A stretch of 33,736 nucleotides of DNA from the NCBI RefSeq assembly GCF_009765705.1, contig NZ_LMUX01000008.1, positions 222,256 to 255,991 of the forward strand, given 5' to 3'. Below are positions 17,045 through 26,311 of the stretch, piece by piece. This DNA is from Burkholderia sp. L27(2015). GTDB taxonomy: Bacteria; Pseudomonadota; Gammaproteobacteria; Burkholderiales; Burkholderiaceae. The notes below the pieces were generated by a model. It searched no databases. It was not told the origin of the DNA and saw nothing but the letters and a program-made list of their open reading frames with translations. Position 1 is the stretch's first letter, and each line of letters opens with the position of its first letter. Made by a program: the position numbers and the translations under genes.

Positions 17045-17384
17045 AGCCGGCCGCCGAAAAGGAATTTAGTTAGAAGGACGCAATAGCCATGCCAGAGAGA
17101 CTAGCGGCGGCAATGGGCATAAATATTGCGGCACGACTTTCATGCACGGCTTGCGCGCAGTCTTGGCTGTAGCCATATGCCTGCTTCGCCCTTCCACGCC
17201 GGACAAGCCGAGCAACGGCTTGCGGCAATGCGTGAGTGTGCGGCGCGATATCCCGGTGCAACACCGCACTGCAACGGTGCTCAATCGGGACGAATCGCTA
17301 CACTTGGGCGGGCCCCATCCACGACGACAGCCGATACACATGGCGGTTCGATCACCATCAGCCAAACGGGCTAGGAGACATATC
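17045..17384. other. Divergent intergenic region phaZ / glutathione transferase
   Basis: Holds competing inverted repeats: GTGCGG (17238-17243) / CCGCAC (17264-17269), and CGGTG (17254-17258) / CACCG (17262-17266). TGCAAC occurs as a direct repeat at 17257 and 17270. These could be regulator sites. The frame of the transferase is open upstream, but the extension is not protein-like. No other gene is supported. Confidence 0.4.
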
Positions 17385-18101
17385 ATGGCGAAAACCGCAG
17401 CGACCGCAACCGAGCCCAAATCCGCGCCCAAACCCGCACGCGCATCCGCCACCACCACCACGCTGACCATTAGCAGCAAGAACTATTCGTCATGGTCGCT
17501 ACGCGGCTGGCTCGTGGCCAAATTCAGCGGCATCGAATTCGAAACCATAGCCATTCCTCCCGACGACGCGGCCGCGCGCGCCGAGATCCTGCTGCTGTCG
17601 CCCTCGATCCTGGTGCCCTGTCTGAATCACGGGGAAATCAAGGTGTGGGACACCCTCGCCATCACCGAATATCTCAACGAGTTGTACCCGAAAGCCGGTT
17701 TGTTGCCGGCCACCAATCCAGCGCGTACGCATTGCCGTTCGATCTGCGGCGAGATGCACTCGGGCTTCAGTTCGTTGCGCTCGGCACTCCCGATGAATCT
17801 GCGCGGGCATTTCCCCAACTTCAAGGTCTGGTCGCGCGCCCAGGGCGATATCGAACGCATCGTGGACATATGGCGAGAATGCCTCGCCACATATGGAGGC
17901 CCCTACCTCTTCGGCAAACTCAGCGCGGCCGATGCGATGTACGCCCCTGTGGTCACGCGCTTCGTGACCTATGACGTGCATCTCGATCCGGACATCGTCG
18001 CCTACTGCCGCCGTATTCTCGACTTGCCTGAAATGCGCGAATGGATCGTGGCAGCGCAAGAGGAAACCGAAGACATCGACGAACTCGATGTCGAGTTCTA
18101 A
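17385..18101 (+). CDS. Glutathione S-transferase
   Basis: A 238-residue cytosolic glutathione transferase. After a low-complexity Ala/Lys/Pro N-terminus (1-25) the thioredoxin-like domain starts at LTISSKNYSSWSLRGWLVAKFSGIEFE; the conserved SKNYSSWS segment holds the serine expected to activate glutathione. The next landmarks are ILVPCLNHGEIKVWDTLAITEYLNELYP, with cis-proline VP and the acidic-Thr pair that contacts the gamma-glutamyl group. A helical C-terminal domain follows (FGKLSAADAMYAPVVTRFVTYDV is the N-capping/hydrophobic staple region). ATG 17385 has AGGAG 7 nt upstream. An 11-bp stop-rich repeat array follows the stop codon. Confidence 0.92.
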   Translation: MAKTAATATEPKSAPKPARASATTTTLTISSKNYSSWSLRGWLVAKFSGIEFETIAIPPDDAAARAEILLLSPSILVPCLNHGEIKVWDTLAITEYLNELYPKAGLLPATNPARTHCRSICGEMHSGFSSLRSALPMNLRGHFPNFKVWSRAQGDIERIVDIWRECLATYGGPYLFGKLSAADAMYAPVVTRFVTYDVHLDPDIVAYCRRILDLPEMREWIVAAQEETEDIDELDVEF

Positions 18102-18432
18102 GCCGATAGTTGGCGGATAGTTAGCGGGTAATCAGCAGGTCATTAGCGGATCACTTCGAGTACCTTTCTTTCCCCTACCCTATCCACTCAGCACGCTGCT
18201 CACTCGCTACACGAGTTGGAGCACGCACGCGCTTCGGGTAAGCCCTGGGGTTGGCTCGGGGTTAGCCCCTACCACGCGTACAAAAAGTTCATGCCCACGG
18301 CATTGAGCTTGCTTTTACCAAAAAAAAACGGCGACAATAAAGCCCAAACAAAAAGCGCACTACGAGCCAACGTCCCCAGGCTCAAGCGCTGGTGCGGGCA
18401 CATAAAAATAAATCCCCTCAGGAGACACACTG
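18102..18432. other. Intergenic region upstream of the TRAP operon
   Basis: Begins with the 11-bp array at 18105-18148. A weak sigma-70-like pair lies nearer the TRAP genes: TTGCTT (18309-18314), 18 bp with an A9 tract, GACAAT (18333-18338). AGGAGA precedes ATG 18433. No ORF is supported. Confidence 0.4.
18105..18159 (+). repeat. 11-bp degenerate tandem array just after the GST stop
   Basis: Units of 11 bp start at 18105, 18116, 18127, 18138 and 18149 (GATAGTTGGCG, GATAGTTAGCG, GGTAATCAGCA, GGTCATTAGCG, then decay). TAG or TAA triplets at 18107, 18118, 18122, 18129 and 18144 cover all three forward frames. The array starts 4 bp after the stop codon. Confidence 0.7.
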
Positions 18433-19503
18433 ATGCGCCGTTTCATCGATGAGAAGAAGATTTCCCCGGCCGCTGGCGACAAAAGCGGCCATTTGTCGCG
18501 CCGCGCCTTTCTGAAGACAGCCTCGGTGGCCGCTGCTTGCGCTACCGGCCTCGCGCCGTTGACCAGCGCGCATGCCGCGGAATTCACGCTGAAGTACGCG
18601 AACAACCTGCCCGCTACCCACCCGATGAACACGCGTGCGCGCGAAATGGCAGCGCGCATCGGCAAAGAATCGAAGGGTCGCATCGATTTTCAGGTCTACC
18701 CGAGCAACCAGCTCGGCAGCGACACCGACATGCTGTCGCAGGTACGTTCCGGCGCGATCGACTACTTCACGTTGTCGCCGTTGATCCTGGGCACGCTGGT
18801 GCCTGCGGCGCAAATCAGCGGCATCGGCTTTGCCTTCGGCAATTACGGCCAGGTATGGAGCGCGATGGACGGCGACCTCGGCGCACACGTGCGCAGCGAG
18901 ATTGCGAAGACCTCGCTGTTTGCGTTCGACAAGATTTGGGACAACGGTTATCGCGAAACCACCACCAGCACGCATCCCATCGTCAAGCCGGACGATTTCA
19001 AGGGCGTCAAGATGCGCGTGCCGATCAGCCCGCTGTGGACCTCGATGTTCAACGCGCTGGGCGCGTCGGCCACCAGCGTGAACTTTGCCGAAGTGTATTC
19101 GGCACTGCAAACGCACATCGTCGAAGGTCAGGAGAACCCGCTCGCCGTGATCGCGACCGGCAAGCTCTACGAAGTGCAGAAATATTGCGCGATGACCAAC
19201 CATATGTGGGACGGCTTCTGGTTCCTCGCCAACAAGCAATCGTTCGCGCGCCTGCCCCCTGAGTTGCAAGTCATCGTGCGCAACGCGGTCAACGACGCGG
19301 CCGTCAAGGAGCGCGCCGATGTGTTCGCCCTGAACAATTCGCTGAAAGCCGATTTGCAGTCCAAGGGCTTGCAGTTCAATGACATCGATCAGGATCCGTT
19401 CCGTGACAAGCTGAGGTCGGCCGGCTTCTACGCCGACTGGCACAAAAAGTTCGGCGACGAAGCCTGGGCGCTGCTCGAAAAATACTCGGGGAAATTGGCC
19501 TAA
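18433..19503 (+). CDS. TRAP transporter substrate-binding protein (DctP family)
   Basis: A 356-residue periplasmic solute receptor. The Tat signal HLSRRAFLKTAS (residues 20-31) is followed by a hydrophobic stretch and cleavage near AHA (46-48). The mature protein has the DctP pattern: LKYANNLPATHPMNTRAREMAARI at the start, then KGVKMRVP with the arginine that normally binds the substrate carboxylate, and FAEVYSALQTHIVEGQENP. It therefore likely binds an organic acid. ATG 18433 has AGGAGA 9 nt upstream. The permease gene starts directly after the TAA with no gap, so the two are one operon. Confidence 0.94.
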   Translation: MRRFIDEKKISPAAGDKSGHLSRRAFLKTASVAAACATGLAPLTSAHAAEFTLKYANNLPATHPMNTRAREMAARIGKESKGRIDFQVYPSNQLGSDTDMLSQVRSGAIDYFTLSPLILGTLVPAAQISGIGFAFGNYGQVWSAMDGDLGAHVRSEIAKTSLFAFDKIWDNGYRETTTSTHPIVKPDDFKGVKMRVPISPLWTSMFNALGASATSVNFAEVYSALQTHIVEGQENPLAVIATGKLYEVQKYCAMTNHMWDGFWFLANKQSFARLPPELQVIVRNAVNDAAVKERADVFALNNSLKADLQSKGLQFNDIDQDPFRDKLRSAGFYADWHKKFGDEAWALLEKYSGKLA

Positions 19504-21402
19504 ATGACGGTGTCCACGACTCGCAGCGGTACGCCTGGCACGGCCTCCGCTTATCGGCTGGGCCGCTGGTTCAATACGCTGGTGCGTATCCTGATGCGTG
19601 TCGTGGAGGCCGTCGCAGCCGCGCTGATGGTGGCCGAGACGGTGATCTTGCTGGCCGGTGTCGTCTCGCGCTATGTGCTCGACAATCCGCTGACCTGGTC
19701 CGACGAACTCGCCTCTATCCTGTTCAGTTGGCTGGCGATGCTGGGCGCCGTGATCGCGCTCGACCGCGGCGAGCACATGCGGCTCACCGCGCTGGTGAAC
19801 CGCTTGCCGGAGCGCTGGCGGGTATGGTTCGAAACGCTCGGGGCGCTGGTGGTTTGCGTGTTCGTGGCGCTCGTCATCGTGCCTGCCGTCCAACATGCCA
19901 GCAGCCAAATGGATATCACCACACCCGCGCTGGAAATTCCGGACGGGTTGCGCTGCATGTCGCTGGTGGTCGGCACCATCTTGATGCTGTTCGCGGCGCT
20001 CGCCCGCATGGCGAGACACTCGAGCGTCGGGCAAGTCGCGAGCGCCCTGGGCGTGGTCGCGGTGCTGGCCGGGGTGCTATGGCTCGCGCAACCGCTGCTG
20101 GCGACGCTGGGCAATTACAACCTGCTGATCTTCTTTGTCTTTATCGTTGGCGCATGCGTTGCGGGTGGCGTGCCGATCGCTTTCGCATTCGGCACCGCCA
20201 CGCTCTCGTATCTGGCGTTGACCACCAGCGCGCCGCTGGGCATTGTCGTGAGCCGGATGGACGAAGGCATGTCCAATATGATCCTGCTCGCGGTGCCGCT
20301 GTTCGTGCTGCTGGGCGCATTGATCGAGTTGAGCGGCCTCGCGCGCAGCCTGATCAATTTCATGGCGGCGCTGCTCGGCCATGTGCGCGGAGGATTGCAG
20401 TACGTGCTGCTCGGCGCCATGTTCCTGGTTTCGGGGATCTCCGGCTCGAAAGCGGCCGATATGGCAGCCATCGCTCCCGCGCTGTTTCCCGAAATGCAAA
20501 AGCGCGGCTCCAAGCCCGAGGAACTGGTCGCCTTGCTTTCGTCGACCGGCGCGATGACCGAAACCATCCCGCCTAGCCTGGTGCTCATCACCATAGGCGC
20601 AGTCTGCAGCGTATCGATTTCGGCCCTGTTCGTCGGTGGTCTGATGCCGGCCGTGGTGGCCACGATTGCGATCGGCTTCGTTTGCTGGCGGCGTGCCCGC
20701 CGCGAACCGAGTATTGATGCCAAGCGGGCGCCGTTGAAGACGGTGCTGCGCACCTTGATTATCGCGTTGCCAGCGCTGGCGTTGCCGATTTTGATTCGAA
20801 CCGCGGTGATCGACGGCGCCGCCACCGCCACCGAGGTGTCGACCATCGGCGTGGCCTACACCGTGGTGGTCGCTTTGATCACGCACCTGTGCGGCCAGCG
20901 CATCGATCCGCGCCGCATCTATCCGATGCTGGTTGATGCGGCTGCGCTCTCCGGGGCGATCCTGCTGATTATCGGCCTGGCGACCGCAATGGCCTGGGCG
21001 CTCACGCAATCGGGTTTTTCCGCGGCGCTGGTGCGCGCGATGCAAAGCATTCCGGGAGGCGCACCCAGTTTCATTCTGGTATCGCTGGTAACGTTTGCGA
21101 TTCTGGGCAGCGTGCTGGAAGGGATACCCGCGATCGTGCTGTTCGGTCCATTACTGTTCCCGGTCGCTCGCACGCTGGGCATCCATGACGTTCATTACGC
21201 GATGGTGGTGATTCTGGCGATGGGCATGGGACTGTTCGCGCCACCGATGGGCGTGGGCTTTTACGCGGCCTGCGCAATCGGCAAGGTCTCGCCCGATCGC
21301 GTAGTGGGCCGAGTCTGGGGCTATATGGCCGCGCTGCTGGTCGCGCTGGTGCTGGTGGCGTTTATCCCGTGGCTGTCGATCGGATTCCTGCCGAAACAAT
21401 GA
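19504..21402 (+). CDS. TRAP transporter fused permease (DctQM)
   Basis: A 632-residue inner-membrane protein joining the small (DctQ) and large (DctM) TRAP subunits. Residues ~20-190 form the four-helix Q domain (VSRYVLDNPLTWSDELASILFSWLAMLGA is the Q signature). From ~200 the M domain runs with VPLFVLLGALIELSGLARSLINF, GGLQYVLLGAMFLVSGISGSKAADMAAI, LSSTGAMTETIPPSLVLITIG and PPMGVGFY. With the binding protein it should drive Na+- or H+-coupled uptake of an organic acid. The ATG follows the binding-protein TAA immediately, suggesting coupled translation. Fusion of Q and M is a known variant; no frameshift is needed. Confidence 0.94.
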   Translation: MTVSTTRSGTPGTASAYRLGRWFNTLVRILMRVVEAVAAALMVAETVILLAGVVSRYVLDNPLTWSDELASILFSWLAMLGAVIALDRGEHMRLTALVNRLPERWRVWFETLGALVVCVFVALVIVPAVQHASSQMDITTPALEIPDGLRCMSLVVGTILMLFAALARMARHSSVGQVASALGVVAVLAGVLWLAQPLLATLGNYNLLIFFVFIVGACVAGGVPIAFAFGTATLSYLALTTSAPLGIVVSRMDEGMSNMILLAVPLFVLLGALIELSGLARSLINFMAALLGHVRGGLQYVLLGAMFLVSGISGSKAADMAAIAPALFPEMQKRGSKPEELVALLSSTGAMTETIPPSLVLITIGAVCSVSISALFVGGLMPAVVATIAIGFVCWRRARREPSIDAKRAPLKTVLRTLIIALPALALPILIRTAVIDGAATATEVSTIGVAYTVVVALITHLCGQRIDPRRIYPMLVDAAALSGAILLIIGLATAMAWALTQSGFSAALVRAMQSIPGGAPSFILVSLVTFAILGSVLEGIPAIVLFGPLLFPVARTLGIHDVHYAMVVILAMGMGLFAPPMGVGFYAACAIGKVSPDRVVGRVWGYMAALLVALVLVAFIPWLSIGFLPKQ

Positions 21403-21490
21403 GGCAGCGAGAAGTCACGAACCACACCGGCGCCTGAGGTGCTCGGTGCTTAGGAGCTCCGGGCGCAGTTCAGATCAACGCTCGATACAC

Positions 21491-21511
21491 GAGCCCCGAA
21501 ACCCGGGGCTC
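21491..21511. terminator. Stem-loop between TRAP permease and flavoprotein genes
   Basis: Perfect 8-bp stem GAGCCCCG (21491-21498) / CGGGGCTC (21504-21511), 5-nt loop, between converging genes. No T-run on either side, so it is a weak bidirectional terminator candidate. Confidence 0.4.
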
Positions 21512-21523
21512 AGTTCAGCGCGC

Positions 21524-22714
21524 TCAAGTATAGAGACCGGCTTCGGGCAGCGTGCCTTCCAGCGCAAATTGGCCGATCGCCTTGATCTTGTAGTCGATCG
21601 GATCGTGCAGCGTGTGGGTGCGTGCATTGCGCCAGAAACGGTCTAGCCCAAGCACGGCATGCGTCGCGCGCGCGCCGCAGACATCGAAAATCCCTTCGCT
21701 GACATCGAGCGCCGCACGATGCGCGAGCACCTTCGCCTCGGCAATCGATAACGCCAAGTAAGCACGCTCCTGCACATCCAGCGCGGCGCCCTTCTGCCAC
21801 GCGGCCTCAAGCGCCTGGGCGGCATTGTCGGCCAGCGCGCGCGCCGGCACGATCTTCAGGTGCATCTCGGCGAAGCGTTGGATCACATAGGGGTCGTCTG
21901 CGCTACGGGCCACGCCCGATGCCACCCACGGACGCGTGAAGTTCAGCGCGTATTCGCGTCCTTCGGCAAACGCGCCTTCAGCAATCCCAATGTACAGGTT
22001 CACCAGCAGCAATTGCGATACCAGCGTGCGCAAGCTGGTGTGCGCATTGGCCGCGAAGGTGGGAGAACGCTGCAGCACCTCGTCACCGTGCACGACGACT
22101 TGTTCGAACCTCACGCTGCCGCTGTCGGTCTGGCGCTGTCCGATCGGATCCCAGTCGTCGCGCACCGTAATGCCCTCGCGATCGGTCGGAACCACGACCA
22201 CCACCGGCTTGCCGCTAACGGCGTGATGCGCCGATATGACCATCTGATGCGAGCCAAGCGTGCCCGAACAAAACCCCTTGGTACCGTCGAGCAGATAACC
22301 GTCTTCATGCTCGGTTGCGATGAGCCGCGTATCGATCGGATTGACGGCGTTGCCCCACCACCAGTTGCCTTCGACGGTCCCGCGCAAATAGCGCTCGCGC
22401 TGAGCTTCATCGCCCCATACCAAGACGCTCGCGATCTGCAAGTACTGAAAGCCCAGCAAATGCGCCAGTGCACTGTCGACTTGGGCGATCTGCCGCAGCA
22501 GACCGTAGATAGCAGGCCAGCTCGCTCCCGCGCCGCCGTATGCGCGCGGCACCGGAAGAATCAGCAAGCCCGCCTCGGCCAGCATATTCTTTTCGAAAAC
22601 GGCGTGGCCGCCCAGGCGATCGCGCTCCGCCGCGCTATCGCGCAACGTCTTCAGCAATTCGGTCAAATCGGGCAGGGCTTCTACCGTAGCTTCGCTATGC
22701 ATTCTGTCGTTCAT
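21524..22714 (-). CDS. DszC/acyl-CoA-dehydrogenase-like flavoprotein
   Basis: A 396-residue flavoprotein with the acyl-CoA dehydrogenase fold: N-terminal helices, a central beta domain (NAVNPIDTRLIATEHEDGYLLDGTKGFCSGT) and a helical C-terminal domain ending RTHTLHDPIDYKIKAIGQFALEG. The late HDP(I/V)DYK segment and the lack of an acyl-CoA catalytic Glu in an obvious place favour the DszC/SfnB-like branch, which are FMNH2-dependent monooxygenases acting on organosulphur or aromatic compounds, over true dehydrogenases. Substrate unknown. A partner flavin reductase is not in the window. The start is ATG 22714 or 22702; neither has a clear ribosome site. It converges with the TRAP operon. Confidence 0.82.
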   Translation of the reverse strand: MNDRMHSEATVEALPDLTELLKTLRDSAAERDRLGGHAVFEKNMLAEAGLLILPVPRAYGGAGASWPAIYGLLRQIAQVDSALAHLLGFQYLQIASVLVWGDEAQRERYLRGTVEGNWWWGNAVNPIDTRLIATEHEDGYLLDGTKGFCSGTLGSHQMVISAHHAVSGKPVVVVVPTDREGITVRDDWDPIGQRQTDSGSVRFEQVVVHGDEVLQRSPTFAANAHTSLRTLVSQLLLVNLYIGIAEGAFAEGREYALNFTRPWVASGVARSADDPYVIQRFAEMHLKIVPARALADNAAQALEAAWQKGAALDVQERAYLALSIAEAKVLAHRAALDVSEGIFDVCGARATHAVLGLDRFWRNARTHTLHDPIDYKIKAIGQFALEGTLPEAGLYT

Positions 22715-22831
22715 GAGGAAAAGGGCTCGCTACGCGAAAAACCTCCAGTGTACCGAGTAAAGGAAGTCAATGGGATGACGCAATAATAATGCGCGCGGTG
22801 TTGAAGTCGTAGGCCGAGCCGCAAGCGTCGC

Positions 22832-24568
22832 TCAGCTCGGTGGCGCGCTCATTTTGAAATAGGCATCCAGCAACGATGTTTTGAACACGGCGCCCAGCAA
22901 GGTGCGATCACCCTCGCTACGGATCGCCGGCAAGCGCTCGCCGTTATGCGTCATAAAGCACTGCAACGCGTCGGCCAACGGCATATCCGGCGTGATGTAT
23001 TGGAACTCCGGTTGCACGAAATCGGCCGCCGTCTTGGTGTCCATTTCTTCTTTGGTCAGCATGGCCGAAGTCAGCTGCTGCAGCGCCACAACCCCGCAGA
23101 ACGCGCCGGCTTCGTCGGTGATGTAGATGTACTTGACCGGATATTCCAGGAACATCCGCGTCAATTCCTTGAAGCTCGCGGTGAGCGGCAAGACGGTATC
23201 GGCCGGCCGGATCAGTTCGACCATGCGGGTGCCACGCAAGCGCATGCGCGCCTGCGCCTCGCGCATGCGTCGCTGGGTGACGTCGTACATCGAGAGGCCG
23301 TCGCCCGCGCGTGCAATGAAAAATGCGATCACGCACGCCAGCATCAAAGGCAGCACAACCTCGTAGCTGAGCGTCATTTCGAAGATCATCAGGATCGCCA
23401 TCAGCGGCGCATTGCTGGCAGCGGCCAGGAAGGCGCCCATCCCGACGATCGCGTAGGCAAACGGCGCGGACGTCGCCGCAGGCCACAGCAGATGCACGGC
23501 CTGCCCGAACAGGCAGCCCACCGCCGCACCGACAAACAACACCGGCGTAAAAATCCCGCCTATGGCGCCCGAACCCACCGTCAGGGTCGTCGCGAGTATC
23601 TTGAACCCCAGCACCAGTAGCAAAGTCGACCAGACCCACGGTTGATGCAGGATCGAGTTCACCACGCTATAACCATTGCCGTAGACCTGGGGCACCCAGA
23701 TCGACAATATGCCGACGCCGAGCCCCCCCACGCCTAGCCTGAGGGGCAGCGGCCCCAGCATACGGCCGAACTGGCGCTTGGAGAAACCGACGAGGCGCAA
23801 AAACTGCGGTGCCATCAAGCCGGCGACGATGCCCAGCAACGCGAACAGCACGATCTCGCGGCCTGAAATGGTCGGGAACACCGGCATCACGTAAGGCGGC
23901 TGATAGCCGGCGAAGCGCCGCATCGTGATGTTGGATACCACCGACGCAATGATGATAGGCCCGAAACTCTCCATCGCAATCGACCCGAGCACGATCTCAG
24001 TGACGAACAGCGCGCCCGCGATCGGAGCGCTGTAGGCCGCGGTAATCCCGGCCGCCGCGCCACATGCGACCAGCACGCGCAAACGCGCCGGCTCGAAATG
24101 CAGCAGCCTGCCGGCCACCGACGCGCACATCGCCGCCAATTGGATCATCGAGCCTTCACGACCGATCGAGCCGCCGCTGGCGATGGTGGCGAGCGACGAG
24201 AGGCTACGCGTGAGCGTATGGCGCACGGGCACATAGCCATCGCCGCTTGCGATTGAATCCATGTAGTCCTGATGGGTGCCGGTGCGTGCGTAACGCCGGC
24301 TCCATAGCAACAGCAGCCCGGCCGCCACGCCGCCGCCAGTGGGCATGAGTACGCGCATGGCAATCGAAAGCGAGCTGCCGGTCTCGGCCAGATCGCCGCC
24401 GCGGCCGCTCAGCGCGTGTTGCACGAGCTCGATACCCACCCGGAACACGACGGTAGCCCCTGCGCCGATAAAACCGATTGCCGCCGCCCACAGCAAAGTC
24501 GCGTGTATCTCCGAGAAACGGAATAAGGATTGAGCCTGGGTTCTTAATCGGAGCAGGAAGGCGAGCAC
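22832..24568 (-). CDS. ClC-family chloride channel/antiporter with CBS domains
   Basis: An inner-membrane ClC protein of ~578 residues from GTG 24568. The GREGS segment (canonical GREGP/GKEGP) carries the gating glutamate, and GSGAIGGIFTPVLFVGA is the GxFxP motif. The first selectivity motif, normally GSGIP, is replaced by SGDGYVP. Two CBS domains form the last ~130 residues (LIRPADTVLPLTASFKELTRMFLEYPVKYIYITD... and FQYITPDMPLADALQCFMTHNGERLPAI), which may bind nucleotides. The frame is open upstream to a TTG at 24655; the GTG is chosen because LAFLLRLRTQAQSLFR looks like the family start, but neither has a ribosome site. Divergent from the DHA2 transporter. Confidence 0.88.
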   Translation of the reverse strand: MLAFLLRLRTQAQSLFRFSEIHATLLWAAAIGFIGAGATVVFRVGIELVQHALSGRGGDLAETGSSLSIAMRVLMPTGGGVAAGLLLLWSRRYARTGTHQDYMDSIASGDGYVPVRHTLTRSLSSLATIASGGSIGREGSMIQLAAMCASVAGRLLHFEPARLRVLVACGAAAGITAAYSAPIAGALFVTEIVLGSIAMESFGPIIIASVVSNITMRRFAGYQPPYVMPVFPTISGREIVLFALLGIVAGLMAPQFLRLVGFSKRQFGRMLGPLPLRLGVGGLGVGILSIWVPQVYGNGYSVVNSILHQPWVWSTLLLVLGFKILATTLTVGSGAIGGIFTPVLFVGAAVGCLFGQAVHLLWPAATSAPFAYAIVGMGAFLAAASNAPLMAILMIFEMTLSYEVVLPLMLACVIAFFIARAGDGLSMYDVTQRRMREAQARMRLRGTRMVELIRPADTVLPLTASFKELTRMFLEYPVKYIYITDEAGAFCGVVALQQLTSAMLTKEEMDTKTAADFVQPEFQYITPDMPLADALQCFMTHNGERLPAIRSEGDRTLLGAVFKTSLLDAYFKMSAPPS

Positions 24569-24743
24569 GGGTCTATTGGAATGAAACGCGGTGAAATGGG
24601 CGCGCCACGCAAGCGGTGCAGCCGCAACCGTGCCATAGCCGCACAACAAAAACAAGCACGCGGCACCAGGAAACCGGTGGCTGGCGTAAAATTCGATTTT
24701 TGCGCGTATTCAGCGTTTACTTATCTGCCGGTCTCCTTTAAGT

Positions 24744-26276
24744 GTGCCAGTGACAGCCCCCTCTACCGTCAGCTCCACTCCCGCGCTTGCGGCCGAATCT
24801 GCGACCCGTTCTGCCGCTGCAGGCGGGTCCCTTATCGAGCCCACCGCCGACTCATCGGCCAAGCCCCCCGTCAAGCCGCCCGCCCAGCCCCATAGTCCTG
24901 CACCCGGCGAGCCCGCCGACGGCATGCCCTCGCCGCAGCGCTATTGGGCGGTACTGGTTCTGATGATGGGCATTACGCTGGCGGTGCTCGACAGCTCCAT
25001 TTCCAACGTGGCCCTGCCGACCATCGCGCGCACGCTGCACGCCGACCCGGCGACTTCGATCTGGATCGTCAACGCCTACCAATTAGCCATTGTCATTTCG
25101 CTGCTGCCGCTTTCCTCGCTGGGCGACATCATCGGCTATCGGCGCATATACCTGGGAGGGCTCGCCCTCTTTACCGCGGCCTCGCTGGCTTGTGCGCTCT
25201 CGGATTCGCTGCTCACACTCACTGCGGCGCGCGTCATCCAGGGGTTCGGCGCCGCCGGCATCATGAGCGTCAATACCGCGCTGGTCCGCGTGATCTACCC
25301 GTACCGGCTGCTGGGACGCGGCGTCAGCGTCAATGCCTCAGTGGTGGCAATCTCGACGGCGATTGGGCCGAGCATCGCCTCGGCGATCCTGTCGGTTGCG
25401 ACCTGGCCTTGGCTGTTTGCAGTGAACGTGCCGCTGGGCATTGCCGCGACGCTGGTCGGCCTGCGCTGCCTGCCCCGCCAGAAAACCGAGCCCCGCCGCT
25501 TCGACGTGCCAAGCGCGATCATGAACGCGTTCACCTTCGGCTTGCTGATTATCAGCGTGGATGGCCTGGGTCACGGGCAAGTCCATCCGTTGGTGTATCT
25601 GGAAGTGACGGCGATGATCGTGATTGGATATTTGTTCGTCAGACGACAGTTGACGCAAGCGGTGCCGCTATTGCCGGTCGACTTGCTACGGATACCGATT
25701 TTTTCGCTGTCGGTCGGGACGTCCGTCTGCTCGTTCGTCGCGCAAATGATTGCATTTGTCTCGCTACCGTTCTACATGCAGAATACGCTCGGGTTCAACC
25801 AGGTTCAGACCGGCCTGCTGATGACGCCCTGGCCGCTGGTGATCGTGGTGATCGCGCCGCTGTCGGGTTATCTATCGGATCGCTACTCGGCTGGTGTGCT
25901 GGGGGGTATCGGGCTGGTTGCGCTTAGCGTGGGCTTGGCGCTGCTGGCCACGCTGCCACCGCATCCGGCGCAAGCAGCCATTATCTGGCGCATGGGCTTA
26001 TGTGGCTTCGGTTTCGGCATGTTCCAGTCACCTAACAACCGCACCCTGCTGTCCTCGGCGCCGCGCGAGCGTAGCGGTGGCGCGAGCGGCATGCTCAGTA
26101 CTGCCCGTTTGGTAGGACAGAGTCTGGGCGCTGCGCTGGTCGCGTTGATCTTCAATATGGCGCCATTGCGCGGCACGGTCGTTACGCTGGTCGTAGCGTC
26201 GAGTTTTTCGGCGCTGGCCGCAGTGATCAGCTTGACACGGTTGGGCGCCGCGCCAAAGCAGCATCCCGCTCACTGA
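24744..26276 (+). CDS. MFS exporter, DHA2 (14-helix) family
   Basis: A 510-residue drug:H+ antiporter-type protein. After a Pro/Ala/Ser-rich N-terminus (about 1-62) the first helix carries LAVLDSSISNVALPTIARTL, the DHA2 'LDxTxVNVALP' motif. LSSLGDIIGYRRIYLGGLALF is the loop 2-3 signature, and RVIQGFGAAGIMSVNTALVRVIYP the helix-4 motif with its arginine. Helix 5 has AISTAIGPSIASAIL (motif C-like 'gPxxGG' region). Substrates are likely toxic organic compounds. The start is uncertain: GTG 24744 lacks a visible ribosome site; ATG 24924, right before the first helix, is an alternative. A stop-rich 11-bp array follows the gene. Confidence 0.87.
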   Translation: MPVTAPSTVSSTPALAAESATRSAAAGGSLIEPTADSSAKPPVKPPAQPHSPAPGEPADGMPSPQRYWAVLVLMMGITLAVLDSSISNVALPTIARTLHADPATSIWIVNAYQLAIVISLLPLSSLGDIIGYRRIYLGGLALFTAASLACALSDSLLTLTAARVIQGFGAAGIMSVNTALVRVIYPYRLLGRGVSVNASVVAISTAIGPSIASAILSVATWPWLFAVNVPLGIAATLVGLRCLPRQKTEPRRFDVPSAIMNAFTFGLLIISVDGLGHGQVHPLVYLEVTAMIVIGYLFVRRQLTQAVPLLPVDLLRIPIFSLSVGTSVCSFVAQMIAFVSLPFYMQNTLGFNQVQTGLLMTPWPLVIVVIAPLSGYLSDRYSAGVLGGIGLVALSVGLALLATLPPHPAQAAIIWRMGLCGFGFGMFQSPNNRTLLSSAPRERSGGASGMLSTARLVGQSLGAALVALIFNMAPLRGTVVTLVVASSFSALAAVISLTRLGAAPKQHPAH

Positions 26277-26311
26277 TCGGGGGCGGCTCGCTTATACGCG
26301 ACCGCCAAATG

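Noticed and set aside
18418-20034. Minus-strand open frame of 538 codons opposite the TRAP genes
   Set aside because: Low-complexity Arg/His/Gln composition, no ribosome site; mirror of the TRAP genes.
19504-21402. Frameshift or accidental fusion in the TRAP permease
   Set aside because: DctQM fusions are a normal family variant; the frame is continuous and both halves are intact.
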